Source: Vibrio jasicida CAIM 1864 = LMG 25398
Lineage (GTDB): Bacteria > Pseudomonadota > Gammaproteobacteria > Enterobacterales > Vibrionaceae
Reading direction: 5' to 3'
Length of the DNA: 64,000 nucleotides
Assembly (NCBI RefSeq): GCF_000400365.1
Contig: NZ_BAOG01000084.1
Location: forward strand, 1 to 64,000
Program-made: the position numbers and the translations under genes
Notes under the pieces: generated by a model
Databases searched by the model: none
What the model was told of the DNA's origin: nothing
The model's input: the letters and a program-made list of their open reading frames with translations, nothing else
Shown here: piece by piece, positions 19,059 through 27,108 of the stretch
Position numbering within the stretch: the first letter of the stretch is position 1
Layout of the letters: each line of letters starts with the position of its first letter

Positions 19059-19086
19059 AAAAGGCAGGGAAGTCCCTGCCTTTTTT
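19059..19086. terminator. bidirectional terminator between the SIMPL gene and serA
   Basis: GGCAGGGA, two-base loop, TCCCTGCC (19063-19080) with A-rich and T6 flanks, between two converging genes. Confidence 0.92.
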
Positions 19087-19104
19087 GTATTGGTAAGTCA
19101 GTGA

Positions 19105-20334
19105 TCAGTGAAGGATTCGGGCACGAATGGTGCCTTCGATGCCTTTTAATTTAACTAATGCTTCTGCTGCGCGAGAGGTTTCTACGTCAATCACTACGTA
19201 GCCGATCTCAGCTGCGGTTTGTAGGTACTGGCCGGCGATGTTGATGCCGTCTTCTGCGAAAATGGTGTTGATTTGCGTCAGGATACCAGGACGGTTTTTG
19301 TGGATGTGGAGTAGACGTGAACATTCACGATGCTCTGGCAGTGATACTTCTGGGAAGTTCACGCTCGATAGTGTTGAACCATTGTCTGAGTACTTCGCCA
19401 ACTTGCCCGCAACTTCTACACCAATGTTTTCTTGTGCTTCTTGTGTTGAGCCACCTACGTGTGGCGTTAGGATAACGTTGTCGAACTTCTGTAGTGGAGA
19501 CTCAAACGCATCGGCGTTGGTTTTTGGCTCTACAGGGAATACGTCGATAGCTGCTCCAGAAATATGGCCTGATTCTAGGCTGTGGCATAGAGCCGGAATA
19601 TCAACAACAGTACCGCGCGCCGCATTGATAAAGATAGCGCCCGGCTTCATGCGCGCGAACTCTTCCTCACCCATCATGTTCTTGGTTTCTGGCGTCTCTG
19701 GTACGTGCAAAGAAACGACGTCACATTTATTTAGTAACTCACTCATGGTGAGCACTTGTGTCGCATTACCTAGAGACAGTTTGTTTTCAATGTCGTAGTA
19801 GTAAACGCGCATGCCTAGGTTTTCGGCAATGATACCTAATTGCGTACCAATGTGACCGTAACCAATGATGCCCAGACGTTTCCCGCGAGCTTCGTAAGAA
19901 CTGTCTGCACTCTTTTTCCAAATGCCACGGTGCGCGAGTGCGTTCTTTTCTGGAATGCCACGAAGAAGCAACAGGATTTGACCTAGAACCAACTCTGCGA
20001 CGCTGCGCGTGTTTGAGAAAGGTGCGTTGAATACAGGGATACCACGCACCGAAGCAGCGTTGAGGTCTACTTGGTTGGTACCGATACAAAAACAGCCAAT
20101 CGCAACTAGCTTGTTCGCCGCATTGATCACGTCTTTCGATAGGTTTGTTCGGGAGCGGATACCGATGAAGTGTACATCTTTTACTGCTTCAATCAGTTCT
20201 TCCTCAGAAAGGGAACCTTTGTGATATTCAATGTTGCTGTAGCCAGCTGCTTGAAGAACTTCAACTGAAGAAGGGTGGAGTCCCTCTAGCAAGAGGATCT
20301 TAATCTTTTCTTTTTCCAGTGAAACTTTGGCCAT
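19105..20334 (-). CDS. serA: D-3-phosphoglycerate dehydrogenase
   Basis: A 409-residue enzyme for the first step of serine synthesis (E. coli SerA has 410). It has the 2-hydroxyacid dehydrogenase fold with the NAD loop GIIGYGHIGTQLG, catalytic arginine in the NAARGTVVD region and the His of TPHVGGSTQEA. A C-terminal ACT domain (HKNRPGILTQINTIF) is expected to give serine feedback inhibition. The ATG at 20334 gives the E. coli-like start; an upstream ATG at 20379 adds 15 residues. A PurR-type operator lies 90 bases upstream. Confidence 0.97.
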   Translation of the reverse strand: MAKVSLEKEKIKILLLEGLHPSSVEVLQAAGYSNIEYHKGSLSEEELIEAVKDVHFIGIRSRTNLSKDVINAANKLVAIGCFCIGTNQVDLNAASVRGIPVFNAPFSNTRSVAELVLGQILLLLRGIPEKNALAHRGIWKKSADSSYEARGKRLGIIGYGHIGTQLGIIAENLGMRVYYYDIENKLSLGNATQVLTMSELLNKCDVVSLHVPETPETKNMMGEEEFARMKPGAIFINAARGTVVDIPALCHSLESGHISGAAIDVFPVEPKTNADAFESPLQKFDNVILTPHVGGSTQEAQENIGVEVAGKLAKYSDNGSTLSSVNFPEVSLPEHRECSRLLHIHKNRPGILTQINTIFAEDGINIAGQYLQTAAEIGYVVIDVETSRAAEALVKLKGIEGTIRARILH

Positions 20335-20423
20335 TTTTCTCGTCCTTAAAATGGAAAGGTGGGCTAATGTGGCGCACATAAAGCAAAACCATTAAAAAGG
20401 GGATAATTAACAGTTTTGTTGGA

Positions 20424-20439
20424 AGACAAACGTTTCCCT
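20424..20439 (-). promoter_or_regulatory. PurR/LacI-family-type operator upstream of serA
   Basis: agacaaacgtttccct matches 12 of 16 positions of ACGCAAACGTTTGCGT. It lies 90 bases before the serA start codon. Serine feeds glycine and one-carbon units for purine synthesis, so PurR control would make sense, but this is inference. Confidence 0.5.
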
Positions 20440-20530
20440 GTGCGTCTTCTGTTCAATAAAGTAACAAAAAATTTTTGCTTTGGGTAAGAAAATTACGGAA
20501 TAAGGCATGCTTTTCTTAGAAAAAGAAAGA

Positions 20531-20555
20531 AAAAACGGCGCCCTAGGGCGCCGTC
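20531..20555 (-). terminator. intrinsic terminator of rpiA
   Basis: ACGGCGCCCTAGGGCGCCGT (20536-20555) is a perfect 20-bp palindrome; on the minus strand it is followed by TTTTT. It lies about 38 bases after the rpiA stop codon. Confidence 0.92.
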
Positions 20556-20593
20556 TGTAATGAAATAACAGAAAATTTAAGTCAACTAGTGAC

Positions 20594-21250
20594 TTATTCT
20601 TCTATTTTTGCACCTTCTGGTGTGCCAGTGATAACCACATCTGCACCACGGTGAGCGAATAGACCCACAGTCACAACACCCGCGATGCCGTTGATCTTAT
20701 CTTCCATCTCTTTTGGGTTAGTGATTTGCATGTTGTGTACGTCTAGGATCACGTTGCCGTTGTCCGTCGTTACGCCTTCACGGTATGCAGGGTCACCACC
20801 TAGTTTTACCAATTCACGAGCTACGTAAGAGCGTGCCATTGGGATAACTTCTACAGGAAGTGGGAATTGGCCCAGTACGTCAACTGCTTTTGTGCCGTCA
20901 ACGATACATACGAATTTGTCTGAAATCGCTGCAACGATTTTTTCACGAGTCAATGCAGCGCCGCCGCCTTTGATCATATCGCGTGTTGCATTGATTTCAT
21001 CTGCACCATCAACGTAGACATCTAGCTTCACTACGTCGTTACACTCGAATACTTCAATACCAAGCTCTTTTAGGCGCTCAGTAGAAGCAATAGAGCTAGA
21101 CACTGCACCTTTGATATCGTCTTTGATACTGCCTAGGGCATCGATGAAGTGATTCACGGTAGAGCCAGTACCAACACCGACAATGCTGTCTTTCTCAACA
21201 TATTTAAGTGCTGCCCAACCAGCCGCTTTCTTCATTTCATCTTGAGTCAT
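20594..21250 (-). CDS. rpiA: ribose-5-phosphate isomerase A
   Basis: A 218-residue enzyme that interconverts ribulose-5-phosphate and ribose-5-phosphate. Conserved loops are seen: [20 protein letters not shown] and [12 protein letters not shown], which bind substrate and hold the catalytic residues. Length matches E. coli RpiA (219). Same strand as serA, as in E. coli, but a terminator separates the two. A PurR-type operator lies just upstream of the start. Confidence 0.97.
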   Translation of the reverse strand: MTQDEMKKAAGWAALKYVEKDSIVGVGTGSTVNHFIDALGSIKDDIKGAVSSSIASTERLKELGIEVFECNDVVKLDVYVDGADEINATRDMIKGGGAALTREKIVAAISDKFVCIVDGTKAVDVLGQFPLPVEVIPMARSYVARELVKLGGDPAYREGVTTDNGNVILDVHNMQITNPKEMEDKINGIAGVVTVGLFAHRGADVVITGTPEGAKIEE

Positions 21251-21271
21251 GCCAATCTCCTGAATAGATGT

Positions 21272-21287
21272 TCGTTAACGTTTGCGG
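21272..21287 (-). promoter_or_regulatory. PurR/LacI-family-type operator upstream of rpiA
   Basis: tcgttaacgtttgcgg on the plus strand matches 12 of 16 positions of the PurR consensus, with the right half 7 of 8. It lies 22 bases before the rpiA start codon. Ribose-5-phosphate is the precursor of PRPP, the first purine intermediate. Confidence 0.45.
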
Positions 21288-21308
21288 CGTGATTATAGCG
21301 GGTAAGTT

Positions 21309-21902
21309 CTACTTTTCCCATTGCCAGATCTGGCTTGGAGTCACGATCTTAGGTAATGGGATGTCCCAACTCTCTGTTGGAAGGCGTTCGACATGCTGAC
21401 AATCATGAGCAATGCCGATTGGCTTGGCGCCCTCGCCAGTACTAAACCAGCGTGAGAGTGTCCTGTCATAGTAGCCTCCGCCCATACCTAAGCGATGGCC
21501 GGTACTGTCAAAACCAACTAATGGTGTGCAGATCAGGTCGAGATCTCGAACGGGCTTTAGGTAGGTGATATCGAGTTTGGGTTCTAAGATTCCATACTTA
21601 TTAAACACCAACTGGTCATCGTTTACGTAATGAAGGAACAACAATTGGCCTTGCGAGAATGGGTGAATCACCGGTAGGTAAATCGACTTACCTTGTTGCC
21701 ATAGCCTCTCAATTAACGGTTTTGTGTCGAGCTCTCCGTCGGCGGAAAGATAAATGGCGATGTGATCTGAAACTTGGATTTCTGGCAACTGTGAAAACTG
21801 TTTAATAAGATCGAGCCCTGCTTGAAACTGAGTATCACTGCACAGGCTGTTACGTTTTTCACGGATGAGTTTACGGAATTCTTGTCGAGATAGGTTTGAC
21901 AT
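21309..21902 (-). CDS. ygfA: 5-formyltetrahydrofolate cyclo-ligase (YgfA)
   Basis: A 197-residue enzyme that converts 5-formyl-THF to 5,10-methenyl-THF with ATP. Family motifs are the basic N-terminus RKLIREKRN, the segment DLICTPLVGFDSTGHRLGMGGGYYDRTL and the C-terminal WDIPLPKIVTP. The ATG at 21902 lies only six bases after the 3' end of 6S RNA; the longer frame to 21959 would run through the RNA gene. The ssrS-ygfA pair is conserved across gamma-proteobacteria and is co-transcribed in E. coli. Confidence 0.95.
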   Translation of the reverse strand: MSNLSRQEFRKLIREKRNSLCSDTQFQAGLDLIKQFSQLPEIQVSDHIAIYLSADGELDTKPLIERLWQQGKSIYLPVIHPFSQGQLLFLHYVNDDQLVFNKYGILEPKLDITYLKPVRDLDLICTPLVGFDSTGHRLGMGGGYYDRTLSRWFSTGEGAKPIGIAHDCQHVERLPTESWDIPLPKIVTPSQIWQWEK

Positions 21903-21907
21903 AGAGA

Positions 21908-22092
21908 GGATACCCCAGGGTGCCGTTGAGGATTGTGGCCCTTGAACCAGCTGGTTCAAGGCGGATCAGCAATGATAACCGTAGGCTTCTCGGTGCATGC
22001 CAAGCTTGCTCAATAGCTATCAAGTACTAACCCTTCGGTATTGCTTATCGGCTCAGGGACTTAAATCCAACTGACGAACACCCCAGGGTAAA
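21908..22092 (-). ncRNA. ssrS: 6S RNA
   Basis: About 185 bases between zapA and ygfA on their strand, the E. coli location. Matches to E. coli 6S RNA are GUCCCUGAGCCGAUA near the 5' side, GAGAAGCC near the apical part and the CCUUGAACC...GGUUCAAGG hairpin near the 3' side; the two ends pair with each other. 6S RNA binds sigma-70 RNA polymerase by mimicking an open promoter and acts in stationary phase. Ends are estimated by alignment to the E. coli RNA and may be off by a few bases. Confidence 0.95.
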
Positions 22093-22100
22093 TTTGGTAT

Positions 22101-22409
22101 CTACTGCTGTCCTTGCGTTACATTCTTAAGTGCGTTCTCTAGCGACGCAGTGAGCTTTTCCATTCGCTCCGTAATTTCTTGTTGCTGACCGTTTGATTCG
22201 TATGACTTGGTATGCAATTCATGACAAATATTTAATGCAGCAAAAGTCAGTAGCTGAATTTCATTGGTTACCTTAGTACGGTCTGTCATCTCTTTCAATC
22301 GACGATCGAGATCTTTAGCCGCTGTAATCAGTGACTCTTCTTGACCCGGTGGACAATTCACTCGTGTCATTTTTCCAAGGATTTCAACGTCGACCGCTTG
22401 ATTGCTCAT
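22101..22409 (-). CDS. zapA: cell division protein ZapA
   Basis: A 102-residue protein that binds FtsZ and bundles its filaments at mid-cell. It has the N-terminal VDVEILGKMTRVNCPPGQEE globular part and a C-terminal coiled coil (ITERMEKLTASLENALK). Length fits the family (E. coli 109). It lies directly upstream of 6S RNA and is divergent from ygfB, the conserved arrangement. Confidence 0.93.
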   Translation of the reverse strand: MSNQAVDVEILGKMTRVNCPPGQEESLITAAKDLDRRLKEMTDRTKVTNEIQLLTFAALNICHELHTKSYESNGQQQEITERMEKLTASLENALKNVTQGQQ

Positions 22410-22658
22410 GATGAATAAACTCTATATTCGCGCTATCTAAGGTATTGCTTTGTACAACTACCGAGGAGGAAACTATAGGAAAACCGCTATTAAGATTCAA
22501 GCATTTCCCACCCTAGATAGAAAAATGGTGAAGTGATCACACAGGAATTGGACAAATTGAGTAAATGCTGTCCAAATTTGAATTTGATAGCCGTTTCAGC
22601 CGAGTAGGCTTGATGGTAGGATAGAACGATACATTATTACGCAAGAATGAGCCCAGTT

Positions 22659-23237
22659 ATGAGTGAAATCACCCTTCCAGAATATCAATCTATTGCTGTT
22701 GAACTTAAATCCGCAAGCATTGCAGTGACGCCTGCTGAGTTACACGGGTTACTTGTCGGCATGCTAAGTGGTGGATTGGCGATTAACGATCAAACCTGGC
22801 AACCAATTTTGTTTGATTACACCAATGATGGCATGGGGTGGCCAACTACTGCACTGGCTTTTGCACAAAGCATTTTTAAAGTGACGGTAAATGAGTTGAC
22901 AGGCACCTCGATGGAATTGTCTCTGTTGTTGCCTGATGAGCCAGGTGAAGAAGGCTTGTTCGCATTGGCTGATGGCCTATCTGATTTCGTTAACCATTTT
23001 ATCTCAGGTTTGGGATTAGCTGGTATCGCCATGAATAAAGCGTCTGACGATGTGAAAGAGGCGTTAGCAGATCTTGAAGAGATCGCTAAGTTAGGCATTG
23101 ATGAAGATGACGACCTAGGTGAGCAAGCTCAATTGCTAGAGCAAGTAATCGAACACGTCAAAGCATGCGTATTAACTATTCATGCCGAGTTTGGAGCTCG
23201 TCCTGAAAGCAACGATAGTAAACCGACGATTCACTGA
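22659..23237 (+). CDS. ygfB: UPF0149 family protein YgfB
   Basis: A 192-residue acidic protein of the YgfB/YecA family (E. coli YgfB has 192-194). Conserved blocks are [16 protein letters not shown] at the N-terminus, [21 protein letters not shown] in the middle and [11 protein letters not shown]. Function in most bacteria is not established. An ATG four codons earlier (22647) is possible; neither has a strong ribosome site. It precedes ubiH by 39 bases. E. coli has pepP between these genes, and none is present here. Confidence 0.9.
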   Translation: MSEITLPEYQSIAVELKSASIAVTPAELHGLLVGMLSGGLAINDQTWQPILFDYTNDGMGWPTTALAFAQSIFKVTVNELTGTSMELSLLLPDEPGEEGLFALADGLSDFVNHFISGLGLAGIAMNKASDDVKEALADLEEIAKLGIDEDDDLGEQAQLLEQVIEHVKACVLTIHAEFGARPESNDSKPTIH

Positions 23238-23276
23238 TTGTCGGTACCATTAATTGAATAGTTTCTAGAGGTTAGC

Positions 23277-24455
23277 ATGAGGCAATATGACGTTGTAATT
23301 GCTGGTGGAGCCATGGCGGGAGCCACACTTGCTTTAGCGATAGATCGCTTATCGAAAGGACAACTTCGTGTTGCCGTTGTTGAGCCGTTTAAAGCGCAAT
23401 CTAATGAGCACCCTGGTTTTGACTCTCGTTCCATTGCCTTATCCTACGGGACCGTCAACACCTTACGCCATTTGCAGTTGTGGGCGGCGGTTGAGCCTTT
23501 TGCAACTCCAATAGAGCACATTCATGTGTCCGATCGTTCTCATGCGGGGATGACTGAGATTACCAAGCACGAAGTTGGTGTTGAAGCGCTTGGTTACGTA
23601 GTGGAACTCGCCGATGTTGGTCGCGTCTATCAAGAGCTCTTAGATAAGAGTGAGGCGATCAGTCTGTTTTGCCCGGATTCGGTCGTGAACATCGAACGTG
23701 AGCAAGACAAAGCACACATTGAGCTGACGAGCGGTGAGAAGCTGGAAGCTAAGTTGCTCGTTGCTGCCGATGGCGCAGTATCGCAATGCTGTCAGCAAAT
23801 CGGTTTAGAGTTGTCTGAGCATGATTTTGACCAAGTGGCAGTGATTGCGAATATCGTAACGCAAGAACCTCATCAAGGTCGTGCCTTTGAACGCTTTACC
23901 GAGAATGGCCCAGTCGCACTGCTGCCTATGAGTGACAACCGCATGTCTTTGGTTTGGTGTTTGCGTCCTGAAGAAGCGCAATCCGTTGTGAATTTGTCCG
24001 ATGAAGAGTTCCTTGAGCGCCTGCAGAGCGACTTTGGTTGGCGTTTAGGTGAGATGCAAAAAGTCGGGCAACGTGCGAGCTATCCACTTCTGCTGCGTCA
24101 TCGTAAGCAAAACATTTCACACCGCTTTGCTATTGTTGGCAATGCCGCACAAACGCTTCACCCGATTGCAGGACAAGGCTTCAATCTTGGTATTCGTGAT
24201 GTGGCATCGTTAGCGGAAGAGGTTGTTAAGCAAGCTGAAGACGCGGGTCGTTACCAAGGCTTAATGCGATTTAGCCAGCGTCGTGAAGATGATCGCAGCG
24301 AAACAATTTGGCTAACCAGTTCTCTCGTGCATATTTTTTCAAATGATTTACCGGCGATGCGAATTGGGCGTAACCTCGCTCTCGCAACGATGGATAACCT
24401 TTCTACTTTTAAGCAACCGCTGCTACGCCACACGCTTGGTCTAGTGAAACGATAA
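23277..24455 (+). CDS. ubiH: 2-octaprenyl-6-methoxyphenol hydroxylase
   Basis: A 392-residue FAD-dependent monooxygenase of ubiquinone synthesis. It has the N-terminal FAD loop VVIAGGAMAGATLAL, the DG motif region (LLVAADGAVSQC) and the UbiH/COQ6 signature GNAAQTLHPIAGQGFNLGIRD. The C-terminal DRSETIWLTSSLVHIFSND supports UbiH rather than its paralogue. It is followed after 27 bases by ubiI, the same pair as in E. coli. Confidence 0.95.
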   Translation: MRQYDVVIAGGAMAGATLALAIDRLSKGQLRVAVVEPFKAQSNEHPGFDSRSIALSYGTVNTLRHLQLWAAVEPFATPIEHIHVSDRSHAGMTEITKHEVGVEALGYVVELADVGRVYQELLDKSEAISLFCPDSVVNIEREQDKAHIELTSGEKLEAKLLVAADGAVSQCCQQIGLELSEHDFDQVAVIANIVTQEPHQGRAFERFTENGPVALLPMSDNRMSLVWCLRPEEAQSVVNLSDEEFLERLQSDFGWRLGEMQKVGQRASYPLLLRHRKQNISHRFAIVGNAAQTLHPIAGQGFNLGIRDVASLAEEVVKQAEDAGRYQGLMRFSQRREDDRSETIWLTSSLVHIFSNDLPAMRIGRNLALATMDNLSTFKQPLLRHTLGLVKR

Positions 24456-24482
24456 ACGGCAACGAATTAGGTAACAAAAGCA

Positions 24483-25691
24483 ATGATGCAAAGTGTAGAT
24501 ATCGCCATCATCGGCGGTGGTATGGTTGGATTGGCGTTGGCTGCCGCTTTTAAAGACAGTGACCTACGTGTTGCTGTTATTGAAGGCTCTGTGCCGGACG
24601 ATACGTTGAGTGAACTACCGGACGTTCGTGTATCAGCGCTAAGTCGCTCTAGTGAAACGATGTTGCGTAAACTCGGAGCTTGGCAAGGTATCGAGCAACG
24701 TCGTGCTTCTCCGTATTATGCAATGGAGGTATGGGAGCAAGACAGCTTTGCTAACATCGCGTTTGATGCGCAAAGCATGGCTCAGCCAGATCTTGGCCAT
24801 ATTGTTGAAAATCGCGTAATTCAATTGGCGTTGCTAGAGCAAGTTCAAAAGCTGGATAACGTGACGCTGTTTATGCCTGCACGTTGTGCAACGTTAGCGG
24901 TTGGTGAGCAAGAAAGCTGGCTCACACTCGACAACGGTCAAGCCATGACTGCGAAGTTAGTGGTTGGCGCCGATGGTGCAAACTCTTGGCTGCGCAACCA
25001 AATGGACATTCCATTGACGCATTGGGATTACGGTCATAGTGCACTTGTCGCGAACGTGAAAACCGCTGATCCACACAACAGCGTTGCGCGTCAGATCTTT
25101 ACACCGCAAGGTCCATTGGCTTTCCTTCCGATGTCTGAACCGCACATGTGTTCGATTGTTTGGTCTACCGAACCAAATCGTGCCGAGCAACTGCTGGCGA
25201 TGAATGAGCAAGAGTTCAATAAGGCATTAACTAGCGAATTTGATGTGCGTTTAGGTTTGTGTGAAGTAGTTGGTGAACGTGCGGCGTTCCCGCTTAAGAT
25301 GCGTTATGCGCGTGATTTTGTGGTTGAACGCGTGGCGTTAGTTGGCGATGCAGCACACACCATTCATCCACTAGCAGGGCAGGGTGTGAACCTTGGCTTG
25401 CTAGATGCTGCGAGCTTAGCGCAAGAAGTGTTGGCGCTTTGGAAGCAAGGGCAGGACATTGGCACCAAACGTAACCTACGTGGTTATGAACGTTGGCGTA
25501 AAGCGGAAGCTGCGAAGATGATTGCTGCGATGCAAGGCTTCCGTGACCTGTTCTCTGGTGAGAATCCTGCTAAAAAGCTGGTACGTGGAATTGGTTTGAG
25601 TTTAGCTAGCCAGCTACCAGGAGCAAAAGACGAGATAATGAAACGCGCATTGGGTTTGAAAGGCAATTTGCCGGAACTTGCGCGTCAATAA
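24483..25691 (+). CDS. ubiI: 2-octaprenylphenol hydroxylase UbiI (VisC)
   Basis: A 402-residue FAD monooxygenase that performs the C5 hydroxylation in ubiquinone synthesis. It resembles E. coli UbiI along its length: AIIGGGMVGLALA at the N-terminus, RRASPYYAMEVWEQDSF, VVGADGANSWLRN, GDAAHTIHPLAGQGVNLG and MQGFRDLFSGENPAKKL. The first two codons are both ATG; the second (24486) matches the E. coli start. Last gene of the ygfB-ubiH-ubiI run and followed by a terminator. Confidence 0.96.
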   Translation: MMQSVDIAIIGGGMVGLALAAAFKDSDLRVAVIEGSVPDDTLSELPDVRVSALSRSSETMLRKLGAWQGIEQRRASPYYAMEVWEQDSFANIAFDAQSMAQPDLGHIVENRVIQLALLEQVQKLDNVTLFMPARCATLAVGEQESWLTLDNGQAMTAKLVVGADGANSWLRNQMDIPLTHWDYGHSALVANVKTADPHNSVARQIFTPQGPLAFLPMSEPHMCSIVWSTEPNRAEQLLAMNEQEFNKALTSEFDVRLGLCEVVGERAAFPLKMRYARDFVVERVALVGDAAHTIHPLAGQGVNLGLLDAASLAQEVLALWKQGQDIGTKRNLRGYERWRKAEAAKMIAAMQGFRDLFSGENPAKKLVRGIGLSLASQLPGAKDEIMKRALGLKGNLPELARQ

Positions 25692-25721
25692 CGAGCTTAT
25701 TGCTCGACGAATAGAAGACAC

Positions 25722-25748
25722 AAAAAAGGCTGGTTAATCCAGCCTTTC
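25722..25748. terminator. bidirectional terminator between ubiI and the 68-residue gene
   Basis: GGCTGG, TTAAT loop, CCAGCC (25728-25744), flanked by six A and three T, between two converging genes. On the minus strand it has a T6 tail. Confidence 0.88.
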
Positions 25749-25767
25749 CTTTACATCGATGTTGTCG

Positions 25768-25974
25768 CTAAGCGTATGCGCATCTGAGCTTCATAATCTC
25801 TTGGTTAATTTCTTTAACCGCTTGAAAGTGGCGTCTTTCCGCTTTCTCTGGCAGCATTAATTTTCCATTATCAAACTCAAATTTACCGACTCCGTAAATA
25901 TAAATTCTTCCTTTAAAAAGACGACTTATGTGTTTAGCAATCATACCTGGTGTATAGCGCTTAAACAGTCTCAT
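25768..25974 (-). CDS. small protein of unknown function
   Basis: A 68-residue basic protein beginning MRLFKRYTPGMIAKHISRLFKG, with a central GRIYIYGVGKFEFDNGKLMLP that looks like short beta strands and a helical C-terminus. AAGGA lies about ten bases before the ATG and a terminator follows, which supports a real gene. I do not recognise a family. The mix of basic and hydrophobic residues at the N-terminus could contact membrane or nucleic acid; this is a guess. Confidence 0.6.
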   Translation of the reverse strand: MRLFKRYTPGMIAKHISRLFKGRIYIYGVGKFEFDNGKLMLPEKAERRHFQAVKEINQEIMKLRCAYA

Positions 25975-26310
25975 ATTTACTTTTCCTTATCTCTTACCTA
26001 GCTCAGTTATCTTACGTTTTTGGCGTAAAAATTATTGTGACAGCAATGGTATTAAGTACAGATGAGTTGTATCGCTTTAGAGATTTGTGCTGCCATAGAC
26101 AAATTGACAGGGTCATATCTCAAATAGCGTGAGGATTACCTCAAAAAAACACTAGCGAAGGAACCGTTCCTTATCTCCTTCTGTTGTTACGTGGTGCATT
26201 AAGCAACTGTTTTGTTACAGAATTAAGAATAGAAGGAAAATAATTGTTTGCTAAATGTTTTTACTCAATTGATTGCATTTTTATCGTTTTGCCGGATTAA
26301 GGGCTTAATA

Positions 26311-26327
26311 CATGGCTTTCATCGAGT
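26311..26327. repeat. 17-base exact repeat, copy 2
   Basis: Identical to 18253-18269 (CATGGCTTTCATCGAGT). Confidence 0.6.
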
Positions 26328-26358
26328 TAGAGGGAAGAGGCGCAGAAAAGTTCCGTAT

Positions 26359-26381
26359 AAAAAAAGCCCGCTTCGGCGGGC
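26359..26381 (-). terminator. intrinsic terminator, minus strand
   Basis: GCCCGC, CGAA tetraloop, GCGGGC, then TTTTTTT on the minus strand. The nearest upstream minus-strand gene ends at 26635. Confidence 0.92.
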
Positions 26382-26507
26382 GAATAGTCACAGATGCATT
26401 ACACAAAAGTGGACGACTGACTGTGTGGCAGAGGCCAATTCAGTCAGCAGTTTCACTTTATGTTGATTAAGTCGTTGTTGAAAACTTAACCAACAAGTTC
26501 AGCATAT
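26359..26507 (-). ncRNA. candidate small RNA ending at a strong terminator
   Basis: On the minus strand a putative promoter (-35 TTGAAA at 26541-26536, 16-base spacer, -10 TAATAA at 26519-26514) is followed about 125 bases later by GCCCGC-CGAA-GCGGGC and seven T. Between them is a C/A-rich region with no reading frame of note. I do not recognise it as a known Vibrio sRNA. The alternative is that the terminator serves the deacylase/ygfZ transcript, which ends 250 bases upstream. Confidence 0.35.
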
Positions 26508-26634
26508 ACGAGTTTATTACGCGTGACTATTTATGTTTCAAAAATGATTAAAAATTCCACTTTGTATGTTGGGAGATATGAGTGAGATCACGTAGGTGTG
26601 AGAAAGCCTGCATGTTATTACATTTTTACGAAGG

Positions 26635-27108
26635 TTAACGGCAGATATCGGCCAAGGTTGGTTGGCACAATTGCAGTAAATCATCGATAGATAATGCTAA
26701 TCCAGCCATACGATCACCACTGCTGATAGTGATTTCTTTTTCTTCAAGCAAACTTGGGTCAAATACGATCGGCATGTAGCGTTTTAAGAGTAGTGGCGTG
26801 ACAGTACCAATCTTGTATCCGGTAATCGCTTCTACGTCGGCTTGATCAACACACGTCATGCGACGGCACTGCAGTAATGCGCGCACCTTCTTTGGATCAA
26901 CGCTACGATCACCTGGTGCACAAGCAAGCGCATATTGGTTTCCCATATCACGCAAAAGAATCGCTTTGACCATTTGAGAAGGGCGAATGCCGCGTTGTTG
27001 CGCGGCATCCTCAATGGTTGTTGCTGGCCTTTGATGAGGAAGAAGGCGGTACTCGATGTTTTGGTCCGCCAAAAACTGCATCAAAGGGGTATGAATGGTA
27101 TTACTCAT
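26635..27108 (-). CDS. YbaK-family aminoacyl-tRNA deacylase
   Basis: A 157-residue protein of the YbaK/EbsC family, which hydrolyses amino acids wrongly attached to tRNA. The key lysine lies in [29 protein letters not shown] and the C-terminal [12 protein letters not shown] and LADICR match E. coli YbaK by position. The ATG at 27108 overlaps the ygfZ stop codon (ATGAGTAA, 8-base overlap), which indicates translational coupling. It is a second deacylase of this superfamily in the window, next to the IS-damaged one at 15959. Confidence 0.88.
   Translation of the reverse strand: MSNTIHTPLMQFLADQNIEYRLLPHQRPATTIEDAAQQRGIRPSQMVKAILLRDMGNQYALACAPGDRSVDPKKVRALLQCRRMTCVDQADVEAITGYKIGTVTPLLLKRYMPIVFDPSLLEEKEITISSGDRMAGLALSIDDLLQLCQPTLADICR

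Larger units (their letters stand above)
25975..26634. other. 660-base intergenic region with a candidate small RNA
   Basis: No convincing protein gene. It contains a small hairpin AAGGAA-CCG-TTCCTT (26158-26172), the second copy of a 17-base repeat (26311-26327), a strong minus-strand terminator (26359-26381) and, upstream of it on that strand, a possible promoter (TTGAAA, 16 bases, TAATAA; 26514-26541). The stretch could carry an independent sRNA or a long 3' untranslated end of the deacylase gene at 26635. Confidence 0.5.

Noticed and set aside
22535-22556. GTGAAGTGATCACAC upstream of ygfB as a CRP site
   Set aside because: The half-sites are five bases apart instead of six and the left half is imperfect.
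26130-26172. Two small hairpins (GAGG-ATTA-CCTC and AAGGAA-CCG-TTCCTT)
   Set aside because: Stems of 4 and 6 bp without a T-run in the right place; too weak to call a terminator or riboswitch.
26312-26470. 52-codon open frame beginning MAFIELEGRG on the plus strand
   Set aside because: No ribosome site, it runs through the minus-strand terminator hairpin, and its start is the 17-base repeat; coding is unlikely.
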